A stretch of 64,000 bases of DNA from Roseimaritima multifibrata (GCF_007741495.1 NZ_CP036262.1:2046001-2110000); one strand, 5' to 3'; counted from the stretch's first letter, positions 49,410-58,968 are shown. Notes: generated by a model from the sequence alone, not told the origin. Made by a program: numbers and translations.

Positions 49410-49673
49410 TTACTCAGCCGGGCTCTGGCCCCAGCGCTTCGGCAGGTTGACCGCATACAGGACGACGACGGTTCCGCCGCTAAGCAATCCCCAGGGAAGC
49501 CACTCGGCAGGTTGCCAGATTTTGATTTGAGCGGCCTGCGGCATCGTCGAGTCAGCAAACGCGGCCGAGGAGGCCTTGCCCGCTTTGTAAACGGCGGCAC
49601 TGTCGATTAATAGGCATTCGACCCCCAGGATGATCATCATGATCCCGACAGCCAAGAAAAGTGAACGCCACAT
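49410..49673 (-). CDS. Small two-helix membrane protein
   Basis: 87 residues. The first membrane helix follows the start directly (SLFLAVGIMMIILGVECLLI), a 35-residue periplasmic or cytoplasmic loop rich in Ala comes next, and WLPWGLLSGGTVVVLYAV is the second helix. The ribosome-site region upstream reads AAAGGAAACC. I recognise only a general resemblance to small conserved planctomycete membrane proteins; the function is unknown. Confidence 0.65.
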   Translation of the reverse strand: MWRSLFLAVGIMMIILGVECLLIDSAAVYKAGKASSAAFADSTMPQAAQIKIWQPAEWLPWGLLSGGTVVVLYAVNLPKRWGQSPAE

Positions 49674-49852
49674 GATCGGTTTCCTTTAAGGTCGAATAGC
49701 AGACAAGAAGAGCCGCTTCCCTTGCTAGGCTCCTTCTTCATCTTGTATCGACCAGCCCCTGGGATGAACTTCAAAACCGCTGGTCGCCCTATCGTAAACC
49801 GCACGCTAAGCACATCCGGAACCAGCAGCGAGGCAAGGATTGGGGGATTGTC

Positions 49853-49908
49853 GCCTTTCGCTCCACGAAAGAACGCTCCCTCAAAGCTCCTTTCGCGGAG
49901 TGAAAGGC
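49853..49908. repeat. Long-armed hairpin element
   Basis: Two 19-nt arms (GCCTTTCGCTCCACGAAAG and CTTTCGCGGAGTGAAAGGC) pair with two mismatches around an 18-nt loop containing the reverse complement of GAGGGAGCGTT, the motif also present at 1-24 and 31565-31588. It lies in the 49674-50049 gap, in which no gene is seen. Confidence 0.6.
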
Positions 49909-50049
49909 TGAAATCTCTCTCCGCTTCCGATTAAAATGGCCAGCCCGATAAGCGGCAAAAGTTTGAGTTTCAAAAGGGATTTTGGTAAGCTTTTCTCTTC
50001 CTGCTTCTCTCTCTAGAAGCCTCTGTTGTCTCTTCGAAAGCCATATGCA

Positions 50050-51573
50050 ATGACCGGAAGTCCTACTCCAGAAAATACGAACGTTAACGTGACCTCCGGT
50101 CCAACTGGCTCGGGGCCTAGGAGGGAGTTCTTGAAGACATCGGCAACGGTGGCGACCGGGGCCGCGATCACGGGGCTTTCGGCTCGCCAAGCCGCTGCGG
50201 CCGAGGGGAGTAATTCCCGGTTGCGAATCGGATTTATCGGGCCTGGGGGCCGTGGTTTTGGGGCTCATGTGAAATCGTTGGCAAACCTTCACAAGGCGGG
50301 CCGGAAGATCGATTTGGTCGCCGTCGCTGAAGTTTACGAATTGCGGCGTGACCAGGTCGCGGAATACATCGAAAAAGAAACGGGGACGAAGCCGGCCAAG
50401 TACGTCGATTATCGTGACATGCTGGAAAAGGAAAATTTGGACGCCGTATGCATCGGGACGCCCGATCATTGGCATCACAAGCAAACCGTCGATGCGCTGA
50501 ATGCAGGGCTGGCGGTCTACTGCGAAAAACCGATGTGTAAAACGGTTGAAGAAGCCTTCGATGTTGAAGCGACATGGAAGAAGACCGGGATGGTCATGCA
50601 GGTCGGTGTGCAGTCGACCAGTTTGCCGGTTTGGGATCAGGTCCGCGAGATGTTGCAGGAGGGCAAGATCGGCAAGGTCCTCGGGTACCAAACCGAATAC
50701 TTCCGCAATTCATCGATGGGGCAGTGGCGCTATTACAAGATTGAAAAAGAGATGACCCCCAAGACGATCGATTGGGATCGCTGGTTGGGTGTGGAGGAAG
50801 GTTTAGCCGAATCGGTTCCGTTTGACCGTGAAGTCTATCGGCAATGGCGTCGTTTCTGGCCCTTTGGTTCAGGGATGTATACCGACCTGTTTGTCCATCG
50901 GACTACCGCCATGTTGAAGGCAACGGGGCTTCGCTTGCCAGGACGCGTGGTTGGGGCTGGCGGTCTGTATATGGAATACGACGGGCGCGATGTGCCGGAC
51001 GTCGCAACCGTCGCAGCCGATTTTTATGAAGGGGCACAGGGGTTGGTAACCGCGACGATGTGCAATGAAGAGTCCCGGATTCAGCAGCTGATCCGCGGAC
51101 ACAACGGGACCATTGTGTTCGGCAATAACGAGAACTTTGATGGGTTTGATTTCATCCCCGAACGCCCGCAGGTGACTCGGATCCGCGATCAAAAAGAAGA
51201 GCGGATCGCCGTTGGAAAAGTCGGAAACACAACGCTGGCTCACTTTGAAAATTGGTTAGACGCGATCGAAGCCGATGACCCCATGATGTGTAACAATCCG
51301 CCCGACTTGGGAGCCGCAGCGATCGCCATCGTGAACCTGGGAGCCAAAAGTTATCGGGACGGAGTCGTCTACTTCATCGACAAAAATACTCGCGAGATTA
51401 GCACGACCGATCCAGGTTGGGCCAAGCATTGGGAAAAACGAAGCCATGAGCGAGGCGAAGTCTCTCATATTCCGGGCTGGAAAGCTGGGGATACGGGAAG
51501 TGTCTTGGAAGAGCCTGAGTACATGAGCCTCGGTGGCCCGTGGATCGATGGCAAGGATCCGGCAAACGGATAG
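50050..51573 (+). CDS. Tat-exported Gfo/Idh/MocA family oxidoreductase
   Basis: 507 residues from the ATG at 50050. A twin-arginine signal (RREFLKTSATVATGAAITGL) ends near ARQAAAAE. The Rossmann motif is IGFIGPGGRGFG, the dehydrogenase motif CEKPMCKTVEEA follows IGTPDHWHHKQT, and the planctomycete-type C-terminal domain runs to GGPWIDGKDPANG. Such exported NAD(P)-binding proteins are abundant in planctomycetes and act on sugars or cyclitols; the substrate is unknown. The last 14 codons are part of the 127-bp unit repeated downstream. Confidence 0.9.
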   Translation: MTGSPTPENTNVNVTSGPTGSGPRREFLKTSATVATGAAITGLSARQAAAAEGSNSRLRIGFIGPGGRGFGAHVKSLANLHKAGRKIDLVAVAEVYELRRDQVAEYIEKETGTKPAKYVDYRDMLEKENLDAVCIGTPDHWHHKQTVDALNAGLAVYCEKPMCKTVEEAFDVEATWKKTGMVMQVGVQSTSLPVWDQVREMLQEGKIGKVLGYQTEYFRNSSMGQWRYYKIEKEMTPKTIDWDRWLGVEEGLAESVPFDREVYRQWRRFWPFGSGMYTDLFVHRTTAMLKATGLRLPGRVVGAGGLYMEYDGRDVPDVATVAADFYEGAQGLVTATMCNEESRIQQLIRGHNGTIVFGNNENFDGFDFIPERPQVTRIRDQKEERIAVGKVGNTTLAHFENWLDAIEADDPMMCNNPPDLGAAAIAIVNLGAKSYRDGVVYFIDKNTREISTTDPGWAKHWEKRSHERGEVSHIPGWKAGDTGSVLEEPEYMSLGGPWIDGKDPANG

Positions 51574-52036
51574 GGAAAGAAGCGGCCGCCAGCGTTACTT
51601 CGCCCCAGCAAAAGTAGGCCGGACCAAAGAGCGATAGCGATGCCGTTCCGGCGAACTCGGTGGCCATTGGATCGATGGCAAGGATCCGGCAAACGGATAG
51701 GGAAAGAAGCGGCTGCCAGCGTTACTTCGCCTCAGCAAAAGTAGGCCGGACCAAAGAGCGATAGCGATGCCGTTCCGGCGAACTCGGTGGCCCATGGATC
51801 GATGGCAAGGATCCGGCAAACGGATAGGGAAAGGAGCGGCTGCCAGCGTTACTTCGCCTCAGCAAAAGTAGGCCGGACCAAAGAGCGATAGCGATGCCGT
51901 TCCGGCGAACTCGGTGGCCCGTGGATCGATGGCAAGGATCCGGCAAACGGATAGGGAAAGGAGCGGCTGCCAGCGTTACTTCGCCCCAGCAGAAGTAGGC
52001 CGGACCAAAGAGCGATAGCGATGCCGTTCCGGCGAA
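51531..52036. repeat. Four tandem copies of a 127-bp unit including the gene 3' end
   Basis: Copies start at 51531, 51658, 51785 and 51912, each opening CGGTGGCC. The first copy contains the last 14 codons and stop of the oxidoreductase; the other three are non-coding replicas with few substitutions. The fourth stops at GGCGAAC just before the transposase-side REP hairpin. Confidence 0.95.
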
Positions 52037-52061
52037 CGCTTCAGTATGTTCATTTCACGTC

Positions 52062-52085
52062 GCGAAGCGACAGCTTCGCGATAGC
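52062..52085. repeat. REP-like hairpin at the transposase 3' end
   Basis: GTCGCGAAGCGAC followed by AGCTTCGCGATAGCC sits directly after the transposase stop side. It uses the same stem as the large array at 52690-54560, linking element and enzyme. Confidence 0.75.
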
Positions 52086-52550
52086 CTAGGTAACGATCTC
52101 CATATCAAAAACATATCGCGGATCATATTCGATTTCGTGTTTCTTTAAACATTCGAGATATTCTGTCTCGAATGTTTGCTGTTGGTGATGTTCTTTCTGA
52201 TTGGCAATATATTTCCGGACGGTATCCGCCATTGACTGGCTAACGGAGAACGCGCCGTACCCGCGTTGCCAATGGAATTTTCCCCGAATCTTCCGTTGTT
52301 CGTTGATCCATTTGGAGGAATTCGTTTTGATCAGCTGCAGGGTTTTGGAAATCGCAAATTCGGGGTGAATCCGCAGCAGCAAATGAACGTGGTCTTCAAT
52401 TCCGCCCGCTTTCAACAGGGATCCTTTGTGATCCTTAACGGCTCCACCGATGTAGCCGAACAGTTCGTCTTGCCAGTGTTCTGCAAGGTAGCGTTTGCGA
52501 TATTTCGTCGAAAAAATAACATGCAGTAATATGCCATGATGGGTAGACAT
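52086..52550 (-). CDS. REP-associated tyrosine transposase (RAYT, IS200/IS605-like)
   Basis: 154 residues from the ATG at 52550. Y1_Tnp fold with the HUH pair in DHVHLLL and the nucleophile Tyr in RKYIANQKEHH. LLHVIFSTKYRK and FHWQRGYGAFSVSQ are family segments. RAYTs are single-copy relatives of IS200 TnpA that recognise REP hairpins. Here dense REP-like repeats lie on both sides. A reading from 52691 would add 47 unlikely residues running through repeat DNA. The gene looks intact. Confidence 0.92.
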   Translation of the reverse strand: MSTHHGILLHVIFSTKYRKRYLAEHWQDELFGYIGGAVKDHKGSLLKAGGIEDHVHLLLRIHPEFAISKTLQLIKTNSSKWINEQRKIRGKFHWQRGYGAFSVSQSMADTVRKYIANQKEHHQQQTFETEYLECLKKHEIEYDPRYVFDMEIVT

Positions 52551-52689
52551 CGGGCAATCTCCTGTTGTCGCTTTGCGACTCTGGTGGAACGGGTAAATCC
52601 AGCAACCGCACAGAAGCTCCCCGGCTTTGCGGTTACCTTCATTGTATGCCCTGGCCGGGTGGTATGGTCCTACCGGTCGAGCCCTGCCC

Positions 52690-54560
52690 ATTTCAATCGC
52701 GAAGCGACGACATGCGATAGCCTGGGACGCAAGTCCCAGGTCAAGCGGACCGTTTTAGTCGCGAAGCGACGGCATGCGATAGCCTGGGACGCAAGTCCCA
52801 GGTCAAGCAAAGAAGTTCCCCGTTCAGTCGCGAAGCGACGACATGAATGGAACGCGCGGGCAATCGATCACGCGGGTTCCGGTTTGACGGTTTGACGGTT
52901 TGACGGTTTGACGGTTTGACGGTTTGACGGTTTGACGGTTTGACGGTTTGATTGCGGTTTGATTGCGGTTTGATTGCGGTTTCACGGTTTGATTGCGGTT
53001 TTGCGTTCGTCGAATGTCATGCCGTCGCTTCGCGACTTTGCGGTTGTGTGGTGCATGTACCTGGGACTTGCGTCCCAGGCTATCGCATGCCGTCGCTTCG
53101 CGACTGTTGTGTCGGTACCTTTTGTGTTTGCTTCCAACCGTCTGCGATGGCCGGATGGTTCGGTCCTTCCGGCCGAGCGCTGTCCGTTTTAATCGCGAAG
53201 CGATGGCATGTGAAAGCCTGGGACGCGAGTCCCAGGTCAAGCAAAGAAGTTCCCCGTTCAGTCGCGAAGCGACGACATGAATGGATCACGCGGGCGGTCA
53301 CGCAGTTTTCCGGTTTGATTGCGGTTTGCGTTCGTCGAATGGCATGCCGTCGCTTCGCGACTTTGCGGTTGTGTGGTGCATGTACCTGGGACTTGCGTCC
53401 CAGGCTATCGCATGCCGTCGCTTCGCGACTGTTGTGGTCGGTACCTTTCGCGTTTGCTTCCAACCGTATGCGATGGCCGGATGGTTCGGTCCTTCCGGTC
53501 GAGCCCTGTCCGTTTTAATCGCGAAGCGATGGCATGTGAAAGCCTGGGACGCGAGTCCCAGGTCAAGCAGAGGAATTCGCCGTTCAGTCGCGAAGCGACG
53601 ACATGAATGGAGCGCGCGGGCAATCGATCACCCGGTTTTCGTTTATCGGTTTGATTGCGGTTTGGGTTCGTCGAATGTCATGCCGTCGCTTCGCGACTTT
53701 ACGGTTGTGTGGGGGATGTACCTGGGACTTGCGTCCCAGGCTATCACATGCCGTCGCTTCGCGACTGTTGTGAACGGTACCTTTTGCGTTTGCCTCCAAC
53801 CGTATGCGATGGCCGGGTGGTTTGGTCCTACCGGTCGAACGCTGTCCGTTTTAATCGCGAAGCGATGGCATGTGAAAGCCTGGGACGCGAGTCCCAGGTC
53901 AAGCAAAGAAGTTCGCCGTTCAGTCGCGAAGCGACGACATGAATGGAACGCGGGCAATCGATCACCCGGTTTTCGTTTTCCGGTTTGCGTTTGTCGAATG
54001 TCATGCCGTCGCTTCGCGACTTTGCGGTTGTGTGGTGCATGTACCTGGGACTTGCGTCCCAGGCTATCGCATGCCGTCGCTTCGCGACTGTTGTGGTCGG
54101 TACCTTTTGTGTTTGCGTCCAACCGTATGCGATGGCCGGGTGGTTTGGGCCTTCCGGTCGAGCCCTGTCCGTTTTAATCGCGAAGTCGAATGTCATGTGA
54201 AAGCCTGGGACGCGAGTCCCAGGTCAAGCAGAGAAGTTCCCCGTTCAGTCGCGAAGCGACGACATGAATGGAGCGCGCGGGCGGTCACGCAGTTTTCCGG
54301 TTTGATTGCGGTTTGCGTTCGTCGAATGTCATGCCGTCGCTTCGCGACTTTGCGGTTGTGTGGGGCATGCACCTGGGACTTGCGTCCCAGGCTATCACAT
54401 GCCGTCGCTTCGCGACTTTGCGGTTGTGTGGGGCATGCACCTGGGACTTGCGTCCCGGGCTTTCGCATGCCGTCGCTTCGCGACTGTTGTGTTGTGGGGG
54501 AACGATATCTGGGTTTTGCGTCCTGGGTTATCGTCTGTCGTTGCTTCGCGATTTTTTGTC
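52690..54560. repeat. Nested REP-like hairpin array, about 330-bp higher-order unit
   Basis: Two hairpins alternate throughout: GTCGCTTCGCGAC and CCTGGGACTTGCGTCCCAGG (or complements), joined by TATCGCATGCC. A larger unit repeats four times, judged from the marker GACATGAATGGA at 52841, 53275, 53601, 53937 and 54262 (spacings 434, 326, 336, 325). Its third hairpin is the CCGGATGGTTCGGTCCTTCCGG type. All frames inside are repeat artefacts. Confidence 0.92.
52881..52999. repeat. GGTTTGAC octamer tract and derived 11-mers
   Basis: Eight perfect copies of GGTTTGAC (52881-52944) pass into 11-mers GGTTTGATTGC (three in a row), then GGTTTCAC and another 11-mer. The tract lies inside the first, longer unit of the REP-like array and explains why that unit is about 100 bp longer than the others. 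Confidence 0.9.
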
Positions 54561-56786
54561 TTTGTCTTTCAAGTGCTGTTCTAGGAAGCGGGTGACCATT
54601 TGCATCATGTGGTGCTCTTGATGCCGTTCGCGAATGGCGTGGGCGGCGCCGGGGTAGATCATTAGGTCAAATGTTTTGCCTGCCATTTGCAGGGCTTTGC
54701 TCAGCTGCAATGTGTTGGCGGGGTGGACGTTGTCGTCTAGTTCGCCGTGAATCAATAACAGCTTTCCCTTCAGGTGTTGGGCTGCTGCATTGACCGACGT
54801 TGCTTCGTATCCTTCCCGATTCTCGTCAGGTAAGTCCATGTATCGCTCGGTATAGATCGCGTCGTAATTGCGCCAGTCGGTCGGGGAGCCGCCTGCGACT
54901 CCGGCTGCGAACGCGTCGCTATGCGTCATCGCGTAGGCGGTCAGGAATCCTCCGAATGACCAGCCTCGGAGCCCGATTCGTTCTTTTTCAACCCAGTCTT
55001 GTTTCCGAAGCCAATCGACAGCCGCAAGCGTGTCTTCAAGTTCGATCTCCCCTACCCTGCGATAGATCTGCCATGTGTCGGCAATCCCTTGGCCGGCGCT
55101 GGAGCGATTGTCGACGACCAGCACCGCGATCCCGCGGTGCGCAAGCATCTGACGGAATAGGTAGCGTGACCCCTGCCAGCGGTCGACCGCTGCTGGTGCT
55201 TGAGGTCCCCCGTAGGTTTCAACCAGGACTGGCAGTCCGGTTGCAGGAGTCTTCGTTGGTCGGATCAGGTAGGCGGGCAGAGGCTGTCCCGCCGCCGACG
55301 GTATTGTCAGCCATTTCACGGGAATCTGGGAAGCCGTAAGTTCGTATCCTTTCTGGAGGGTGCGGGGCGAAGGGTTGGGGTTTGCGGCAACGTCAAGGGA
55401 AACCAAGTCCAGTCGTGGTGGCTGCGAGACGGTGCTGAATCGATCGACCATCCACAATCCATCGGGTGAAATTTCCGCGTCGTGCCAGCCCTTTTCAGTC
55501 GTGATCGGTTCCATCAGGCTGCTTGGCGGTTCGCCCGCTAGATCGTCAAATTTCAATTGGATTCGATAGATCTGTTGACCGACGGAGCCCCTCTCGGCAT
55601 CTCCGTTTACGTACACCGTTTTTCCGTCGGAGGTCATTCCGATGATGTCGCGAACGTCCATGTCGGCGGGGCTGACGGCGCTGCGCAGGTCACCATTCGC
55701 CGAGACCCACCAGACTCGACGACGCCCGACCGGTTGATCGCTCAGCCATAAGAAACTGCCGTCGGGTAGCCAGCGTGGTTCGCCAAGGACTTCGACCCAT
55801 GCCGCCGATTCGTCACGCAACAAATCTTTGCTGGTTGTGCCGACGGATGATGTTGGGTCGGTCAGGTCGCTGCTTTGACGCAGTTCGATCCAGTTCTGGA
55901 TTCGGTTGGTTACTTGGTAGACGACATGTCGGCTGTCGGGGTGCCAGCCGACGCGGACAATCAAAGGTTCCTGCTGCTCGATATCCTCCAGTTCAGCGGC
56001 GGGATCTGCGATCAGGGTGCGATTTCCAGTCAGGTCGGTTACCCACAACTGTGCGAGAGGAACCGGGTCACCGACTTTGGGGTACCGAGCGGTTAGGACT
56101 TTGCCTCGTGGGGTGTCGCTGTCGGCCAAGGTGTAGGTGTGAAGCCGCGAAATGTCCAATCGCAAGAAAGCAACCCGTTGGCTATCGGGGCTCCACCAAA
56201 GCGACCGGAAGTTACCGCGGCCGTAGATCTCTTCTTGGTAGGACCAGTCCAGGATTCCATTCAGGGTGGTCGCGGAGCCGTCATCGGTGATCCGTCTTCG
56301 CTGTCCGGTTTGAACTTCAAAAAGGTATAGGTCGTTTCCTTCGACGAATGCAATTTTCTGGCCGTCAGGGCTGAGGGTCGGATGGTTCCACTGGGAAGCA
56401 TCACGAGTGATCCACTTCGCTTCGGCATCGGGGTGAAAAAGGACCAGACCCTTGTCGACCCGTTGCAAACCGTTCGGAATCGATGCTTCACCGCTCCAAA
56501 GGGTTTCTTTGCCTGATGCTGGGTTTAGCAGTTGCCAGCCAGTTGGTCGTTGGATCGCTAGTTTGGTCTGGCCGTCGATTTTCACCCACTTGGTTGCCGC
56601 AAGGTCGGGCCCGTCGTAATCAAATCGATCGGTCGGGTGGAAGAGGGAGCGCACTGTCAGCGGAGGGGCGGTTGCTGATTGGCGGTTCGGGGGGGGAGCC
56701 GGATTGGCATCTTGCGCCACGATCATCGAACAGCAGACTGAGCAGGCAAACGCTCCGATCGCGATGCGCAGTTGGTTCGATTTCAT
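54528..56786 (-). CDS. Exported S9 prolyl oligopeptidase (DPP-IV-like)
   Basis: 752 residues from the ATG at 56786 with a Sec signal (LRIAIGAFACSVCCSMIVAQ). A DPP-IV N-terminal beta-propeller (to about 500) is followed by the alpha/beta-hydrolase domain with nucleophile Ser610 in GWSFGGF, Asp in GELDDNVH and His in PGAAHAIRER. The family removes Xaa-Pro dipeptides. The last 12 residues (KDKDKKSRSNDRR) are encoded by degenerate REP-array DNA, so the array has reached into the gene or donated its stop codon. Confidence 0.92.
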   Translation of the reverse strand: MKSNQLRIAIGAFACSVCCSMIVAQDANPAPPPNRQSATAPPLTVRSLFHPTDRFDYDGPDLAATKWVKIDGQTKLAIQRPTGWQLLNPASGKETLWSGEASIPNGLQRVDKGLVLFHPDAEAKWITRDASQWNHPTLSPDGQKIAFVEGNDLYLFEVQTGQRRRITDDGSATTLNGILDWSYQEEIYGRGNFRSLWWSPDSQRVAFLRLDISRLHTYTLADSDTPRGKVLTARYPKVGDPVPLAQLWVTDLTGNRTLIADPAAELEDIEQQEPLIVRVGWHPDSRHVVYQVTNRIQNWIELRQSSDLTDPTSSVGTTSKDLLRDESAAWVEVLGEPRWLPDGSFLWLSDQPVGRRRVWWVSANGDLRSAVSPADMDVRDIIGMTSDGKTVYVNGDAERGSVGQQIYRIQLKFDDLAGEPPSSLMEPITTEKGWHDAEISPDGLWMVDRFSTVSQPPRLDLVSLDVAANPNPSPRTLQKGYELTASQIPVKWLTIPSAAGQPLPAYLIRPTKTPATGLPVLVETYGGPQAPAAVDRWQGSRYLFRQMLAHRGIAVLVVDNRSSAGQGIADTWQIYRRVGEIELEDTLAAVDWLRKQDWVEKERIGLRGWSFGGFLTAYAMTHSDAFAAGVAGGSPTDWRNYDAIYTERYMDLPDENREGYEATSVNAAAQHLKGKLLLIHGELDDNVHPANTLQLSKALQMAGKTFDLMIYPGAAHAIRERHQEHHMMQMVTRFLEQHLKDKDKKSRSNDRR

Positions 56787-56838
56787 CGGTTTCCGCCTTG
56801 GTTGAGAATGGTAGCGCGTCGAACGGCAGTCCGGCGAC

Positions 56839-56873
56839 AAAAAAAAGCCAGCAACGAATCATCGTTGCTGGCT
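56839..56873 (-). terminator. Intrinsic terminator after the DUF1559 / lipoprotein pair
   Basis: A 12-bp perfect stem AGCCAGCAACGA / TCGTTGCTGGCT with a 4-nt loop and an eight-base T-run in the minus-strand direction. Confidence 0.92.
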
Positions 56874-56926
56874 AATCTATTTGGAGCAATGCCGTTAGGC
56901 AAATCTGTGTTCCGCAGTAGGCGAAC

Positions 56927-57109
56927 CTAGTTGCCTCGCATCATTTCTTTTTCGCCTGCAACATACTCAGGTTCTTCCAGGGCGGCAGGGTCGTCGTTGC
57001 TTTCAACCCCAAGTGGTTCGGTCTCAACGCCACATCCGGCGAATGGCAGAACCAGCAGGCATGCGACAAATGGAGCGGCAATCAAACGGGCAAATTTCGA
57101 AATGGACAT
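56927..57109 (-). CDS. Small lipoprotein paired with DUF1559 protein (module 1)
   Basis: 60 residues from the ATG at 57109. A signal with lipobox LPFAGC, then a short acidic chain GVETEPLGVESNDDPAALEEPEY. It lies about 135 bp downstream of the DUF1559 gene at 57245 on the same strand and ends in a terminator. A close relative follows the second DUF1559 gene (59005). The partner arrangement suggests joint function at the cell envelope; the role is unknown. Confidence 0.82.
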   Translation of the reverse strand: MSISKFARLIAAPFVACLLVLPFAGCGVETEPLGVESNDDPAALEEPEYVAGEKEMMRGN

Positions 57110-57244
57110 GTCACACAAGTAAAATCAAGGAAGGCCACTCGCGGAGGCAAGTGGCTGAAACACAATTTTCTAAAACGTATTCGCGACCGGGGATGTCAGG
57201 CAAGTTTGCTTGCTTGCCTGACTTTAATCGCAGGCTGTAGAGGC

Positions 57245-58294
57245 TTACTCGAACTGAGCAGGCACTCCGTCGAAGCTACCACCAAGGGCACGGTAAGTGT
57301 CCAGGTTGACGGTTTCCGACATGAAGCGAACGCCACCGTCGCCGACACCGATCAGGACACCACTTGGGTGCTGCGAACGAGCTGCGTACATGGCCCAGCC
57401 GGTGTTGCTATGGCAATCCCATTGCTTGGAGTTTGGAGCCATCAGGGTGGTGAATGACATGTCCGATGGGTCATAGCCTTTCATCCAGCTGTTCCCGCGA
57501 CCGCGTCCGGTGCTGCTGCTTTGGGACCCGGCACAGGTGTTGTCAGTACCAGTGTAGGCAGCCAATTGGGCTGCGTAGGTTCCGGTCCCTGATCCGGTTG
57601 GGTTCGCATCGATCCGAGGGAAACCAATCACACCTTCGGAAAGGGCGATCGTGTTGGATAGGCCGTCGGTGATGTTGGCGAAGGAGCCAGTCGAACCGCG
57701 GTCGCTGAGGCTTCCTGCACTCATGCCATTGAAGAACCCGAGGCTAGCGCCGTTCCAGCGAGTCTGCGAATCGGGGCCGGTCGAGGCAAAGTAGTTGGTC
57801 GCTGCATAGCCAGCATCGGTTGGACGACCTGTGTACCGGGTGCCTGTCGAATCCGTCCAGTTTACGTTCCCGTTGCCACCGTCGCTGGGGCAGCGGAAAG
57901 CTGCTAGGACGACGCGAGCTGCGGTACGGTTGGGGGTTTCGCTGTTCCACCAGAGGTAGTTGGAGTAATCGATCTGGTCGTGCAGCGCGTTCTGTTCAAT
58001 GTAAGGAAGCAATCGTGGACGCCAGCTGAGGGACTGGGTGTTCCAGGATGCTGACGGGTTGGCTGGAACAGTCCGGTCGCGCAGTGGCGGTAGGGCATTC
58101 ATCGTGTCGTGGTAGTTGTGAATGGCAAGCCCCAATTGTTTGAGGTTGTTGCTGCACTGCATACGGCGAGCGGCTTCACGTGCTGCTTGGACGGCTGGCA
58201 AAAGCAGCCCGACAAGAACTCCGATGATGGCGATTACCACCAATAATTCCACCAATGTGAAGCCTCCGCGGCTTCGAAGTGACGAGTTTTTCAT
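57245..58294 (-). CDS. DUF1559 prepilin-like exported protein (module 1)
   Basis: 349 residues from the ATG at 58294. A type IV prepilin-type N-terminus (RGGFTLVELLVVIAIIGVL) with cleavage after the Gly is followed by the planctomycete signature AVQAAREAARRMQCSNNLKQLGLAIHNYHD. The H-x-G-DGGVRFMSE C-terminal DUF1559 motif region reads HPSGVLIGVGDGGVRFMSE. DUF1559 proteins are hugely expanded in planctomycetes and thought to be pseudopilin-like surface components. Clearly paralogous to the gene at 59279. Confidence 0.95.
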   Translation of the reverse strand: MKNSSLRSRGGFTLVELLVVIAIIGVLVGLLLPAVQAAREAARRMQCSNNLKQLGLAIHNYHDTMNALPPLRDRTVPANPSASWNTQSLSWRPRLLPYIEQNALHDQIDYSNYLWWNSETPNRTAARVVLAAFRCPSDGGNGNVNWTDSTGTRYTGRPTDAGYAATNYFASTGPDSQTRWNGASLGFFNGMSAGSLSDRGSTGSFANITDGLSNTIALSEGVIGFPRIDANPTGSGTGTYAAQLAAYTGTDNTCAGSQSSSTGRGRGNSWMKGYDPSDMSFTTLMAPNSKQWDCHSNTGWAMYAARSQHPSGVLIGVGDGGVRFMSETVNLDTYRALGGSFDGVPAQFE

Positions 58295-58929
58295 GGAACA
58301 TCCTGGGCGATATGAAAAGAAAGAGAACACTGCAATACATTAGACCATCCGATGCCACCATTCGTTCCAGTCAATCCCCTCAAGGCAAACGAGGTATTGG
58401 CGGTTAGGTGTTAAGGACGGCCCCTTATCCGGCTCACAAGGATAGATGTGGCCTACCTTAAGTCAATATCCTAAACACCGTTTCATCCGTCGCGGTTTCG
58501 ATGATTGGGAAGTGCTGTGCTCTGTTTTCTTGCTTTCTCTCTGCAATCGATGGTGGTTTGAATCGCCTTTGGTTAAGGTGACGTTAAGGCTTGGTTAACG
58601 GCGCAATGTGCCCCTCAGTTGGTGATTGAGGCTTGGTGAACGCCCTTTGGTGGCCCAGGTTGGTGGTGGTCATGGCTTAGAGGAGGGGGCTTTTTTGTGC
58701 GGCCATGGTGGGGGACGTAAGAGGTTCAGATGCAATGGGTTAGGCCTGTTTTGCTGGCTTGGCGAAGACATCCGCCGTTGAAGCTTGGGTTGTTTGGCCC
58801 TGTGGGACGCAAGCGAATGCTAGGCCGTCGGTTTGCAAGACTTTTGCCGGCTGTGCAACCTTAGGACGCTATGAACCGGTCGGCAGTTGAGGCGGTTTAC
58901 GGTGCCTTATCCACCATCACGCTAGCACG
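58295..58929. other. Intergenic leader of DUF1559 module 1
   Basis: No gene is supported. The DUF1559 promoter is expected near 58300-58480, a region of short direct TTAAGG-type repeats (GTTAAGG at 58409 and 58572, 58582). Confidence 0.4.
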
Positions 58930-58968
58930 AAAAAACCTCCTGTTCTCCGTGGAGGGAGGCAGGAGGTT
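58930..58968 (-). terminator. Intrinsic terminator after lipoprotein of module 2
   Basis: AACCTCCTG and CAGGAGGTT pair (9 bp); the interior holds a second CTCC/GGAG stem. An A-run (58930-58935) gives a T-run on the minus strand. Confidence 0.82.

Noticed and set aside
49789-50691. 300-codon minus-strand frame opposite the Gfo/Idh/MocA gene
   Set aside because: Overlaps a clearly coding gene with a Tat signal; no recognisable domain in the opposite frame.
52690-54560. CRISPR array
   Set aside because: Repeats are palindromic hairpins in alternating orientation with no unique regular spacers, and no cas genes are near.
52952-54595. Several long frames across the REP-like array (e.g. 53281-54177)
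   Set aside because: They are translations of tandem hairpin repeats in several frames with identical repeated phrases, no ribosome site and no domain.
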